From Rhodoplanes sp046000175 (GTDB taxonomy: Bacteria; Pseudomonadota; Alphaproteobacteria; Rhizobiales; Xanthobacteraceae), in assembly GCF_046000175.1 (NCBI RefSeq), contig NZ_JBEOMB010000028.1, positions 32,200-96,199 on the forward strand: DNA of 64,000 nucleotides, given 5' to 3'. How positions within the stretch are numbered: the first letter of the stretch is position 1; each line of letters starts with the position of its first letter. Position numbers and translations under genes: made by a program. Below are positions 29,027 to 37,024 of the stretch, one piece after another. The notes beneath the pieces were generated by a model. That model did not search any database, was not told the DNA's origin, and was given only the letters and a program-made list of their open reading frames with translations.

Positions 29027-29275
29027 ATGGGCTTGTCCTTGCTGGTATGGCTGATCGTGGGCGCGCTGGCCGGCTGGATCGCCGGCAAGCTGGTGCACGG
29101 CGTCGGCTTCGGCCTGATCGGCAATGTCGCGGTCGGCATCGTCGGCGCCGCCATCGCCGGCTTCCTGCTGCCGCGGCTCGGGATTTTCTGGGGCGGCGGG
29201 TTCCTGAGCGCGGTCTTCCACGCCGTCGTCGGCGCCGTCATTCTGCTGGTCCTGGTCGGCCTGATCCGTCGTTAG
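29027..29275 (+). CDS. GlsB/YeaQ/YmgE family membrane protein
   Basis: An 82-residue, very hydrophobic protein with three predicted membrane helices. The glycine-zipper pattern GALAGWIAGKLVHGVGFG, then IGNVAVGIVGAAIAGFLLP, is that of the GlsB/YeaQ/YmgE (transglycosylase-associated) family. These small inner-membrane proteins are linked to general stress but have no defined biochemical role. It stands alone between the GT87 gene and ecm; the 95-base gap to ecm leaves co-transcription open. Confidence 0.88.
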   Translation: MGLSLLVWLIVGALAGWIAGKLVHGVGFGLIGNVAVGIVGAAIAGFLLPRLGIFWGGGFLSAVFHAVVGAVILLVLVGLIRR

Positions 29276-29370
29276 AGCGGAACGGCCGGTCGCTGGCGCG
29301 AGGCCCGCCGCGGGCCGGCGCCGCGACGTGAATTTCGAACGTCATAACTCGTTTTCAGGGAGCGTCCTCG

Positions 29371-31365
29371 ATGCGCGACACACCGATGCGCGATACACCG
29401 AAGCGCGACAAGCCGTGGATCATCCGGACCTATGCGGGCCACTCGAGTGCCCGCGAGTCCAACGCTCTCTATCGCAAGAACCTGTCGAAGGGGCAGACCG
29501 GCCTGTCGGTCGCCTTCGACCTGCCGACCCAGACCGGCTACGACTCGGATCATCCGATCGCCCGCGGCGAGGTCGGCAAGGTGGGCGTCGCGATCTCGCA
29601 TATCGGCGACATGCGCACCCTGTTCGACGGCATCCCGCTCGGCGAGATGAACACGTCGATGACCATCAACGCGACGGCCGCCTGGCTGCTCGCCATGTAC
29701 GTCGCGGTGGCGGACGAGCAGGGGGTGCCGCGTGAAAAGCTCACCGGCACGACGCAGAACGACATCATCAAGGAGTATCTGTCCCGCGGCACCTATGTGT
29801 TCCCGCCCGGGCCGTCGATGCGGCTGATCAAGGACGTGATCCTGTTCACGACCCGCGAGATGCCGAAGTGGAACCCGATGAACGTCTGCTCCTACCATCT
29901 GCAGGAGGCGGGCGCGACGCCGGTGCAGGAGCTCGCCTATGCGCTCGCGACCGCGGTCGCGGTGCTCGACTCGGTGAAGGAGGCGGGCGAGATCGAGAAC
30001 TTCGGCGAGGTGGTCGGGCGCATCTCGTTCTTCGTCAACGCCGGCATGCGGTTCATCACCGAGATCTGCAAGATGCGGGCGTTCTGCGAATTGTGGGACG
30101 AGATCACCCGCGAGCGCTACGGCGTCAGCGATCCCAAGCAGCGGCTGTTCCGCTACGGCGTGCAGGTGAACTCGCTCGGCCTGACCGAGCAGCAGCCCGA
30201 GAACAACGTCTACCGCATCTTCCTGCAGATGCTCGCCGTGACGCTGTCGAAGTCGGCTCGCGCCCGCGCCGTGCAGCTGCCCGCCTGGAACGAGGCGCTG
30301 GGCCTGCCGACCCCGTGGGATCAGCAGTGGTCGCTGCGCGCCCAGCAGATCCTCGCCTACGAGAGCGACCTGCTCGACTACGGCGACATCTTCGCCGGCT
30401 CGACCGAGATCGCGAAGAAGGTCGAGGAGCTGAAGGCCGAGGCCCGCGACGAGCTGCGCCGCATCCTCGACATGGGCGGCGCCGTCGGGGCGATCGACAC
30501 CGGCTATCTGAAGGAGCAGCTGGTCGTCTCCAACTCGCGCCGCGTCGAGCTGATCGAGGCGGGCGAGCAGGTCGTCGTCGGCGTCAACAAGTTCGTCGAG
30601 ACCGAGCCGTCGCCGCTGCCGACCGGCGAGGGCGCCATCATCACCATCCCGCCCGAGGTGGAGGAGGAGCAGGTCGCCCGCCTGCAGGCGTGGCGGGCGG
30701 CGCGCGACGGCGACGCGGTGGCGCAGACGCTGGCCGAGCTGCGCCGCGCCGCGATCGAGGGCCGCAACATCATGCCGGCCTCGATCGCCTGCGCCAAGGC
30801 GGGCGTCACCACGGGCGAATGGGCCTTTGCGTTGCGTGAGGGCTTCGGCGAGTACCGGGCGCCGACCGGCGTGTCCGGCGCGGCGCGCAACGACGCGCGC
30901 AACATCGAGGAGATCAAGGCCGAGGTCGACCGGGTGTCGCGCAAGCTCGGGCGGCGACTGAAGTTCCTGGTCGGCAAGCCGGGCCTCGACGGCCACTCCA
31001 ACGGCGCCGAGCAGATCGCGGTGCGGGCGCGCGACGCCGGCATGGACGTCGTCTACGAGGGCATCCGCTTCACGCCCGCGGATATCGCGCGCGCCGCCCG
31101 GGACAAGGACGTCCACGTCGTCGGCCTGTCGATCCTGTCGGGCTCGCACATGGAGCTGGTCGCCGACACGCTGGCGAAGCTGCGCGAGGCCGGCGCCTCG
31201 CATGTCCCCGTGGTGGTCGGCGGCATCATCCCGCCCGACGATGCCAAGGCGCTGCTCGCCGCCGGCGTCGCCGGCGTCTACACGCCCAAGGACTTCGACC
31301 TCAACCGCATCATGACCGACATCTGCCGGATCGTGGAGGACGCCACCTCCGACAAGGCGGCGTGA
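29371..31365 (+). CDS. ecm: Ethylmalonyl-CoA mutase (coenzyme B12-dependent)
   Basis: A 664-residue acyl-CoA mutase that rearranges (2R)-ethylmalonyl-CoA to methylsuccinyl-CoA in the ethylmalonyl-CoA pathway. The catalytic TIM-barrel domain holds SVAFDLPTQTGYDSDHP, GTTQNDIIKEY and GGTEIAKK-like GSTEIAKK. The C-terminal cobalamin domain has D540-G-H542-S-N-G545, with His542 the lower axial ligand, plus GGIIPPDDA. Single-chain length and domain order match Ecm/MeaA rather than the larger methylmalonyl-CoA mutase. AGGGAG is 8 bases ahead of ATG 29371; a second ATG at 29386 arises from a 15-base repeat coding MRDTP-MRDTP-KRDKP. A hairpin follows the stop. Confidence 0.93.
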   Translation: MRDTPMRDTPKRDKPWIIRTYAGHSSARESNALYRKNLSKGQTGLSVAFDLPTQTGYDSDHPIARGEVGKVGVAISHIGDMRTLFDGIPLGEMNTSMTINATAAWLLAMYVAVADEQGVPREKLTGTTQNDIIKEYLSRGTYVFPPGPSMRLIKDVILFTTREMPKWNPMNVCSYHLQEAGATPVQELAYALATAVAVLDSVKEAGEIENFGEVVGRISFFVNAGMRFITEICKMRAFCELWDEITRERYGVSDPKQRLFRYGVQVNSLGLTEQQPENNVYRIFLQMLAVTLSKSARARAVQLPAWNEALGLPTPWDQQWSLRAQQILAYESDLLDYGDIFAGSTEIAKKVEELKAEARDELRRILDMGGAVGAIDTGYLKEQLVVSNSRRVELIEAGEQVVVGVNKFVETEPSPLPTGEGAIITIPPEVEEEQVARLQAWRAARDGDAVAQTLAELRRAAIEGRNIMPASIACAKAGVTTGEWAFALREGFGEYRAPTGVSGAARNDARNIEEIKAEVDRVSRKLGRRLKFLVGKPGLDGHSNGAEQIAVRARDAGMDVVYEGIRFTPADIARAARDKDVHVVGLSILSGSHMELVADTLAKLREAGASHVPVVVGGIIPPDDAKALLAAGVAGVYTPKDFDLNRIMTDICRIVEDATSDKAA

Positions 31366-31385
31366 GCGCGTCGGCGCGGACCGCA

Positions 31386-31413
31386 GACCCGCGAGCCCCC
31401 GAGCTCGCGGGTC
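31386..31413 (+). terminator. Hairpin downstream of ecm
   Basis: GACCCGCGAG (31386-31395) pairs with CTCGCGGGTC (31404-31413) 20 bases after the ecm stop. The stem is 10 perfect GC-rich pairs; the tail GTCGTCGTGTCC is only modestly T-containing. Confidence 0.55.
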
Positions 31414-31471
31414 GTCGTCGTGTCCATGCGCGCGCGGCGAGGATCCCTGCCGCGCGGGCTCGCTGCCGCCG

Positions 31472-32038
31472 CTACTTCGCGTGCAGCGGCTTCAGGGCGC
31501 CGGCCCACTTGTGCAGCTCGTCCAGGACCTCCTTGACGGCGCCGGCCTGGATGTCGTTCGGCGTGAAGACGCCCTCCTTGATCTGCGGGAAGACGAACGG
31601 GATCACCACCGCCTCCAGGATCGGCATCACCTTGAGCGTGGTGAGGATCTGCTTGGTCATCTGCACGGCCCGGATGCCGCCCGAGACGCCGCCGTAGCTG
31701 ACGAAGGCGGCCGGCTTGTAGTTCCACTCCGAGTAGACGTAGTTCAGCGCGTTGAGGAGCGCCGGGGTGGGGCCGAAATTGTACTCCGGGGTGACGAACA
31801 CATAGGCGTCCGCCGCCTTGACGCTGTCGCTCCACGCCTTGGTGTGGGCCTTCTCGTATTTCTGCATCTTCGGGTGATGCGGCTCGTCGTAGACCGGCAG
31901 GGCGAAGTCGGCCAGGTCGACCAGATGGGCGTCGAAGCTGCCGTGCGCCTTGGCGCGCTCGTGGAACCAGTGCGCGACGGTCGGGCCGACGCGGCCGGGG
32001 CGGGTGCTGGCGACGATGGTGTGGAGGCGAAGGGTCAC
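31472..32038 (-). CDS. NADPH-dependent FMN reductase family protein
   Basis: A flavodoxin-fold reductase of about 188 residues. The phosphate-binding loop is ASTRPGRVGPTV near the start; FVTPEYNFGPTPALLNALNY and FVSYGGVSGG are the flavin-contacting loops of the NADPH-dependent FMN reductase/azoreductase (ArsH-ChrR-like) family. It probably reduces FMN or quinone-like compounds in the cytoplasm. Start assignment: GTG 32038 directly before TLRLHTIVAS is favoured by homology; ATG 32089 would add 17 residues but has no ribosome site. It is convergent with ecm. Confidence 0.85.
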   Translation of the reverse strand: MTLRLHTIVASTRPGRVGPTVAHWFHERAKAHGSFDAHLVDLADFALPVYDEPHHPKMQKYEKAHTKAWSDSVKAADAYVFVTPEYNFGPTPALLNALNYVYSEWNYKPAAFVSYGGVSGGIRAVQMTKQILTTLKVMPILEAVVIPFVFPQIKEGVFTPNDIQAGAVKEVLDELHKWAGALKPLHAK

Positions 32039-32322
32039 GAGGGTCTCGCTTGTCGGTTGGGTCGAGGGTGAAAATGTCCCCGCCCCCATAAAGGAAGCCC
32101 GGTGACGATCCGCAAGGCGTTACCGCCGTGTGGCGGCCCCGCGCGTCCGCCCGGACACTTTCTCGCGCAGCGCCGCGCTCCGCCTGGCGCGGTCCGGACA
32201 TGCGGACTGGCGCCGGCCCGTCGGGGCCGCTTCAGCCGAGATCGTGAATGGCAGGAGTGCGTTGACTTGCAGGCGCCGGCGGGCCTAACCCCACGGCCGT
32301 GCCGCGTCGTCGTTCGGCGGAA

Positions 32323-32399
32323 TGGTCGGAGTGGCAGGATTTGAACCTGCGACCCCCTCGTCCCGAACGAGGTGCGCTACCAGACTGCGCTACACTCCG
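32323..32399 (-). tRNA. tRNA-Pro (anticodon CGG)
   Basis: The minus strand folds into a perfect 77-base cloverleaf. The acceptor stem CGGAGTG pairs with CACTCCG, the D stem is GCGC/GCGC, the anticodon stem CCTCG/CGAGG encloses loop TTCGGGA (anticodon CGG), and the T stem GCAGG/CCTGC encloses TTCAAAT. Discriminator A and CCA are encoded. It reads the proline codon CCG, common in this GC-rich genome. Confidence 0.98.
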
Positions 32400-32418
32400 T
32401 CCCGCCGGTGAGGACGGT

Positions 32419-32447
32419 CTTATAGCCAAGCGAATCCGCGCCGGCAA
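32419..32447 (-). promoter_or_regulatory. Sigma-70 promoter for tRNA-Pro
   Basis: On the minus strand TTGCCG (32447-32442) and TATAAG (32424-32419) are separated by exactly 17 bases, placing the start about 10-13 bases before or near the tRNA 5' region. It is the clearest housekeeping promoter in the window. It overlaps the leader of the divergent Sua5 gene, whose GTG is 15 bases from the -35 box. Confidence 0.7.
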
Positions 32448-32461
32448 GCACGGGAGTCGAT

Positions 32462-33493
32462 GTGACTGCGATGATTTTCACGCGCGTCCTGGCAGCAGGG
32501 GACGCGGCGGCCGCGACCGCCGCGGGCATCCTGCAGGATGGCGGGCTGGTGGCTTTTCCAACGGAAACCGTCTACGGGCTCGGCGCCGACGCGACCAACG
32601 CGGCCGCGGTGGCGCGCCTCTACGCCGCCAAGGGGCGGCCGCGCTTCAATCCGCTGATCGCGCATGTCCCGGATGCGGCTGCCGCATGGACGCTCGGCCG
32701 CGCCGACGCGGCCGCCGAGACGCTCGCCGCCGCGTTCTGGCCGGGGCCGCTGACGCTCGTCGTCGAAAAAGCTCCCGGCTGCCCGGTCTGCGACCTCGCC
32801 ACCGCCGGGCTCGAGACGCTGGCGTTGCGCGTGCCCGACCACCCGGTCGCCCAGGCGATTCTCGCGGCCTGCGGCCGGCCCGTGGTGGCGCCCTCGGCGA
32901 ATCGCTCCGGCCATGTCTCCCCCACCACGGCCGCGCACGTGGTCGGCGATCTCGCCGGCCGCATCGATCTGGTGGTCGACGGCGGCGCGACGCCGGTCGG
33001 GGTCGAATCGACCATCGTGGCCTGCCTCGGCGGCACGCCGCGGCTCTTGCGCCCCGGCGGCGTGCCGAAGGAAGCCCTGGAGGCGGCGCTGGGCGGCCCG
33101 GTCGCCGACCCGCCGGCGCCGTCCATGGCTGGCGGCCCGGCCGGCGATCCCGGGCCGGGCGTCGTGCCCGAGGCGGGACCGATCGCGCCCGGCATGCTCA
33201 GCTCGCACTACGCGCCGCGCGCCCTCCTGCGCCTGCGCGCCAAGAGCGTCGCGCCCGGCGAGGCGCTTTTGGCGTTCGGCCCGACTGTGCCGGAGGGGGC
33301 CGAGCATGCGCGCGCGGTGCTCAACCTCTCTGCGTCCGGCGACCTCGCCGAGGCGGCGGCGGCGCTGTTCGCCCATCTCCGTGCGCTGGACGCCTCCGGC
33401 GCGCCCGTCATCGCGGTCGCGCCCATCCCCCGTCACGGGCTCGGCGCCGCCATCGCCGACCGCCTCGCCCGCGCCGCCGCCCCCAGGGGGTGA
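32462..33493 (+). CDS. sua5: L-threonylcarbamoyladenylate synthase (Sua5 type)
   Basis: A 343-residue Sua5-type enzyme that makes threonylcarbamoyl-AMP from threonine, bicarbonate and ATP for the universal t6A37 modification of ANN-decoding tRNAs. The YrdC domain has GGLVAFPTETVYGLGADA, KGRPRFNPLIAHV, FWPGPLTLV and the VAPSANRSGHVSPT loop. The linker VPEAGPIAPGMLSSHYAP and the C-terminal Sua5 domain distinguish it from short TsaC. GTG 32462 is used because GGGAG lies at 32451-32455; ATG 32471 is an alternative. It is divergent from tRNA-Pro. Confidence 0.93.
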   Translation: MTAMIFTRVLAAGDAAAATAAGILQDGGLVAFPTETVYGLGADATNAAAVARLYAAKGRPRFNPLIAHVPDAAAAWTLGRADAAAETLAAAFWPGPLTLVVEKAPGCPVCDLATAGLETLALRVPDHPVAQAILAACGRPVVAPSANRSGHVSPTTAAHVVGDLAGRIDLVVDGGATPVGVESTIVACLGGTPRLLRPGGVPKEALEAALGGPVADPPAPSMAGGPAGDPGPGVVPEAGPIAPGMLSSHYAPRALLRLRAKSVAPGEALLAFGPTVPEGAEHARAVLNLSASGDLAEAAAALFAHLRALDASGAPVIAVAPIPRHGLGAAIADRLARAAAPRG

Positions 33494-33513
33494 GCGTCGG
33501 CGCCAGGGTCTTC

Positions 33514-33697
33514 ACCTCTCCCCGCACGGGGTGAACCTCTCCCCGCTGCGCGGGGAGAGGTCGACATTCGCGGGATCAGCGCGGATGTCGGGTGAGGGGG
33601 CCTCGCCGCGAGTCCGAGCTTTTCGGAGACGCCCCCTCACCCGACTCGCCGCTGTGCGCGGCGAGCCACCCTCTCCCCGCGCGCGGGGAGAGGGAAC
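33514..33697. repeat. Palindromic intergenic repeat, family D
   Basis: Repeated ACCTCTCCCCGC modules pair with GCGGGGAGAGG; the central TGAGGGGGCCTCGCC and GCCCCCTCACCCGACTCGCC arms pair across a 30-base spacer. It fills the gap between the Sua5 gene and the flavoprotein gene. Confidence 0.82.
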
Positions 33698-33747
33698 AAG
33701 TGCCCGCCATCCCCTCCGTCGCCCGAACGCGCTAGAGTGCGCGTCCC

Positions 33748-35184
33748 ATGGACGCTCCCCGCATGCCCCCGCGCCCCGCATCGCTGTCTCCCGACACCCT
33801 CGCCCGCTTCGTCGCGATCGTGGGCGAGCGCCACGCCGTCACGGAACCGGCCGAGCAGGCCGCGTATCTGGAGGAGCCGCGCGGGCTCTATCGCGGGGCG
33901 ACGCCCGTGGTGCTGCGTCCCGGCTCGACCGAGGAGGTCGCGGCGATCCTGCGGCTCGCGACGGAGCTGGGCGTCCCGGTCGTGCCGCAGGGCGGCAACA
34001 CCGGACTGGTCGGCGGCCAGATCCCGCACGACGGCGAGGTCCTGTTGTCGCTCAAGCGGCTCGACCGCATCCGCGAGATCGACCCGGCGTCCAACACCAT
34101 GACGGCCGAGGCGGGCGTCGTGCTGCAGGCCGCGCAAGCCGCCGCGGCTGGCGTCGACCGGCTGTTCCCGCTGTCGCTCGGCGCCGAGGGGAGCTGCACG
34201 ATCGGCGGCAATCTCTCGACCAATGCGGGCGGCACGGCGGCGCTCGCCTACGGGGTGGCGCGCGACCTCGTGCTCGGCCTCGAGGTGGTGCTGCCGGACG
34301 GGCGCGTCTGGCACGGCCTCAACAAGCTCAAGAAGGACAACACCGGTTACGACCTGAAGCACCTGTTCATGGGCGCCGAGGGCACGCTCGGCGTCATCAC
34401 GGCGGCCGTGCTGAAGCTGTTTCCGGCCCCGAAGGCGGTCGAGACCGCCTTTGTCGCGGTCCCCACGCCGGAGGCGGCGCTGGCGTTTTTCGGTCTCGCC
34501 CAGGGGCGCGCCGGCGCGAGCCTCACGAGCTTCGAGCTGATGGCGCGCATCTGCCTCGACATGGCGCTCCGCCACGGCACCGCCCTGCGCGACCCGCTGG
34601 CGAGCCCGTCGCCCTGGTACGTGCTGATCGAGCTCTCCTCGGGCGCGCGCGACGGGCTGCGCGAGCTGTTGGAAGAGACGTTGGGGCTCGCGCTGGAGCA
34701 GGATCTCGTCACCGACGCCGTGATGGCGGAGAGCCTGGAGCACCGCGCCGCCTTCTGGCGGCTGCGCGAGTTCGTGTCCGATGCGCAGCGCTACGAGGGT
34801 GGCTCGATCAAGCAGGACGTCTCGGTGCCGGTCGCCGCCGTGCCGGACTTCATCCGCGCCGCGTCCGATGCGGTGTCGAAGCTGATCCCCGGCTGCCGGC
34901 CGGTGCCGTTCGGCCATCTCGGCGACGGCAACATCCACTTCAACGTCAGCCAGCCGGTCGGCGCCGACAAGGCGGCGTTCCTGGCGCGCTGGGACGCGAT
35001 CTCCGACGCCGTGTTCGCCGAGGTGCTCTCGCGCGGCGGCTCGATCTCGGCCGAGCACGGCATCGGGGTGATGAAGCGCGACTATCTTCCGCGCATCAAG
35101 GACCCGGTCGCGCTCGACCTGATGCGAAGCTTCAAGGCCGCGCTCGACCCGGCCGGGATCCTCAATCCCGGCAAGGTGGTGTGA
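33748..35184 (+). CDS. FAD-linked oxidase (D-2-hydroxyacid dehydrogenase, GlcD/D2HGDH-like)
   Basis: A 478-residue flavoprotein of the vanillyl-alcohol-oxidase fold. The FAD-binding half has PVVLRPGSTEEVAAI, PQGGNTGLVGGQ and AEGSCTIGGNLSTNAGG. The C-terminal cap has FGHLGDGNIHFNV with metal-ligand histidines and SAEHGIGVMKRDYL. These features match D-2-hydroxyglutarate, D-lactate and glycolate dehydrogenase GlcD-like enzymes that pass electrons to quinone, cytochrome or ETF; the substrate is not resolved. It appears monocistronic, flanked by palindromic repeats on both sides. Confidence 0.88.
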   Translation: MDAPRMPPRPASLSPDTLARFVAIVGERHAVTEPAEQAAYLEEPRGLYRGATPVVLRPGSTEEVAAILRLATELGVPVVPQGGNTGLVGGQIPHDGEVLLSLKRLDRIREIDPASNTMTAEAGVVLQAAQAAAAGVDRLFPLSLGAEGSCTIGGNLSTNAGGTAALAYGVARDLVLGLEVVLPDGRVWHGLNKLKKDNTGYDLKHLFMGAEGTLGVITAAVLKLFPAPKAVETAFVAVPTPEAALAFFGLAQGRAGASLTSFELMARICLDMALRHGTALRDPLASPSPWYVLIELSSGARDGLRELLEETLGLALEQDLVTDAVMAESLEHRAAFWRLREFVSDAQRYEGGSIKQDVSVPVAAVPDFIRAASDAVSKLIPGCRPVPFGHLGDGNIHFNVSQPVGADKAAFLARWDAISDAVFAEVLSRGGSISAEHGIGVMKRDYLPRIKDPVALDLMRSFKAALDPAGILNPGKVV

Positions 35185-35233
35185 CGCCGGCCGTGCGCGG
35201 CGCATGACGAAAAAGCTGTCCAAGGTTCGGCTG

Positions 35234-35382
35234 CGTGCCCCGGACAAGGCGCATCAGGCCACAGGCCCGAGGCGCCGCAGAGCCGGGGCCCAGGGGCGGC
35301 TCAAACAGCGATCGGCGGGCGCCTCGGCGGTGGCCCTGGGTCCCGGTTCGCGGCGCGTCGCGCCGCGCCCGGGACACACGAG
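35234..35382. repeat. Palindromic intergenic repeat, family E
   Basis: GCCCCGGACAAGGCGCATCAGG on the left and CGGCGCGTCGCGCCGCGCCCGGGA on the right are the same modules, in the opposite orientation, as in the element between the two ppc genes. Internal GCCGGGGCCCAGGGG and CCCTGGGTCCCGG arms pair. It separates the convergent flavoprotein and Bug-protein genes. Confidence 0.75.
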
Positions 35383-35406
35383 GCATCCTTCGCGGCGGCC
35401 GCCGCC

Positions 35407-36441
35407 TCACTGCCCCTTGTACTCGGTCGGCTTGGTGTCGGCGATCCGGATCAGCGTCTCGGCCGCCTTGCGGTCCTCGGCCAGGAAGGCGACGAAGTCC
35501 TTCGGTCCGGTCGGCGCCGACAGCACCGCCTGCTGGTCGAGGAAGGCCTTGAACTTCGGCTCCTCGAACAGTGTCTTGAACGCTGCGGCGAGGCGGTCGA
35601 TCGCCTCCGGCGGCGTGCCCTTCGGCGCGCCGAGGCCCCACCAGCCGATGCCCGGATAGCCGCCGATCCCGGCCTCGGTCGCGGTCGGCACGTCGGGCAG
35701 CAGCGGCGAGCGCGTCGTCGACGACACGGCGAGCGCCTTCACCTTGCCGCTCTGCAGGGCGGCCAAGAAGTTGCCGACGCCGAAGCGCGTCACCTGCGCC
35801 TCGTTCGCCATCAGGGCCTGGGCGGCCGGGCCGCCGCCCTTGTAGGGGATGCCCTGCACCTTGGCGTTCCACTGGTTGTTCATCCACCGCAGGAACAGGT
35901 CCGGCAGCGAGCCTTCGCCGAGCGTCGCGTAGTTGAGCGCGCCCGGCTGCGCCTGGATCTTCGCCTTCAGCTCGGCGACCGTCGCGACGCCGAGGTCGGA
36001 CGAGACGAACACGCCCTCGATCAGGAAGAACAGCCGGCCGACCGGCGCGATGTCGTCCGGATTGTAGGGCAGCTTGGCGAACAGCAGCGGATTGTACGAC
36101 ATCGTGTTGTGATAGACGGCGCAGAACGTGTGCGCGTCCGGCGCCGACTGGGCGCAGGCGGTGGCGCCGAGGATGCCGGCGGCGCCGCCCTTGTTCTCGA
36201 TGATGATCGGCTGGCCGAGGCGCGGCTGCAGCTCGTTGGCGGCGGCGCGCAGGATCACGTCGGTGACGCTGCCGGCGGCGATCGGCACGATCATGCGGAT
36301 CGGCTTCTGCGGCCAGGCCTGCGCCGTGGCGGCGAGCGTTCCGGCGGCGAGCGTTCCGACCGCGAGAAGGCTCGCGGCGGCGAGCCGCGAGACGGTGCGG
36401 CGGGTGGTGAAGCGCCCGGCGAGACGGATCGGGCTTGTCAT
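35407..36441 (-). CDS. Bug-family (tripartite tricarboxylate) substrate-binding protein
   Basis: A 344-residue periplasmic receptor of the Bug/TctC family. The signal peptide (residues 1-40) contains a basic n-region with RFTTRRTVSR, possibly Tat-like but lacking a full twin-arginine consensus. The mature domain shows WPQKPIRMIVPIAAGSVTD, ENKGGAAGILGA, PYKGGGPAAQALMANE and LLPDVPTATEAG. GGAGG precedes ATG 36441. No TctA/TctB permease genes are in the window, so it is an orphan receptor. It probably forms a minus-strand unit with the cupin and SDR genes upstream, under the divergent AraC regulator. Confidence 0.9.
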   Translation of the reverse strand: MTSPIRLAGRFTTRRTVSRLAAASLLAVGTLAAGTLAATAQAWPQKPIRMIVPIAAGSVTDVILRAAANELQPRLGQPIIIENKGGAAGILGATACAQSAPDAHTFCAVYHNTMSYNPLLFAKLPYNPDDIAPVGRLFFLIEGVFVSSDLGVATVAELKAKIQAQPGALNYATLGEGSLPDLFLRWMNNQWNAKVQGIPYKGGGPAAQALMANEAQVTRFGVGNFLAALQSGKVKALAVSSTTRSPLLPDVPTATEAGIGGYPGIGWWGLGAPKGTPPEAIDRLAAAFKTLFEEPKFKAFLDQQAVLSAPTGPKDFVAFLAEDRKAAETLIRIADTKPTEYKGQ

Positions 36442-36490
36442 GGCTGCGTCCTCCGATCGTTTTGTTTGTTTGGTCGATGACGAGGCTCGT

Positions 36491-36532
36491 CGCTGGATTC
36501 CGGGCTCGCAGTTTCGCTGCGTCCCGGAATGG
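36491..36532. repeat. Half copy of family A repeat
   Basis: CGCTGGATTCCGGGCTCGC and TGCGTCCCGGAATGG match the second arm of the family A palindrome at 641-740 and 19581-19682. It lies between the cupin and Bug-protein genes. Confidence 0.7.
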
Positions 36533-36559
36533 CCGAGAACGGAACAATCGAAAGCAGTC

Positions 36560-36976
36560 TCAGTCCTTCTTCTCGGCGCGGGTGCCGTAGAGGCCGTGCG
36601 ACGTGTCCTTGACGGTGAAGAAGACGACGTCGGCGTCGGGGCCGGCATGGCCGCCATGGACGACGCCGCCGGGCTGATAGATCACGGTGCCCGGCCCGGC
36701 CACGAAGGTCCGGCCGTCGACCTCGGCGTGCATCACGCCCTCGATGATGTAGGTCCACTGCTCGTTGGGATGGCTGTGCCGCTCCGTCACCTCGCCGGCC
36801 TTCAGCCGCACCAGGCCGCACATCATCCGCTCGCCCTCGACCACCTTGCCGGTCGCCGAGGTGTAGCCGCGGCCGACGTCGAGCGCGGCGATCGAGGTGA
36901 GATCGAACACGTATTCCTTCTCGCCCGCCTTGGTGACGAGGGGCTTTGCGGCGGGCGGCGGGGTTGTCTCGGTCAT
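36560..36976 (-). CDS. Cupin-domain protein
   Basis: A 138-residue single-domain cupin. Motif 1 is GEVTERHSHPNEQWTYIIEG (about residues 61-80) with two His and one Glu as metal ligands; motif 2 is PGTVIYQPGGVVHGG near 95-109. Cupins of this size can be isomerases, dioxygenases or binding proteins. Here it lies between an SDR and a Bug-type receptor gene, suggesting a role in catabolism of the transported compound. AAGGACGAGG precedes the ATG. Its specific reaction cannot be assigned. Confidence 0.85.
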   Translation of the reverse strand: MTETTPPPAAKPLVTKAGEKEYVFDLTSIAALDVGRGYTSATGKVVEGERMMCGLVRLKAGEVTERHSHPNEQWTYIIEGVMHAEVDGRTFVAGPGTVIYQPGGVVHGGHAGPDADVVFFTVKDTSHGLYGTRAEKKD

Positions 36977-37024
36977 GGCCTCGTCCTTCGCGTGATTGAT
37001 CGGGGTCTCGATCGGCGACGCTGC

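Noticed and set aside
29272..31203. A 643-codon minus-strand frame opposite ecm
   Set aside because: Shadow of the ecm reading frame, without recognisable domain or ribosome site.
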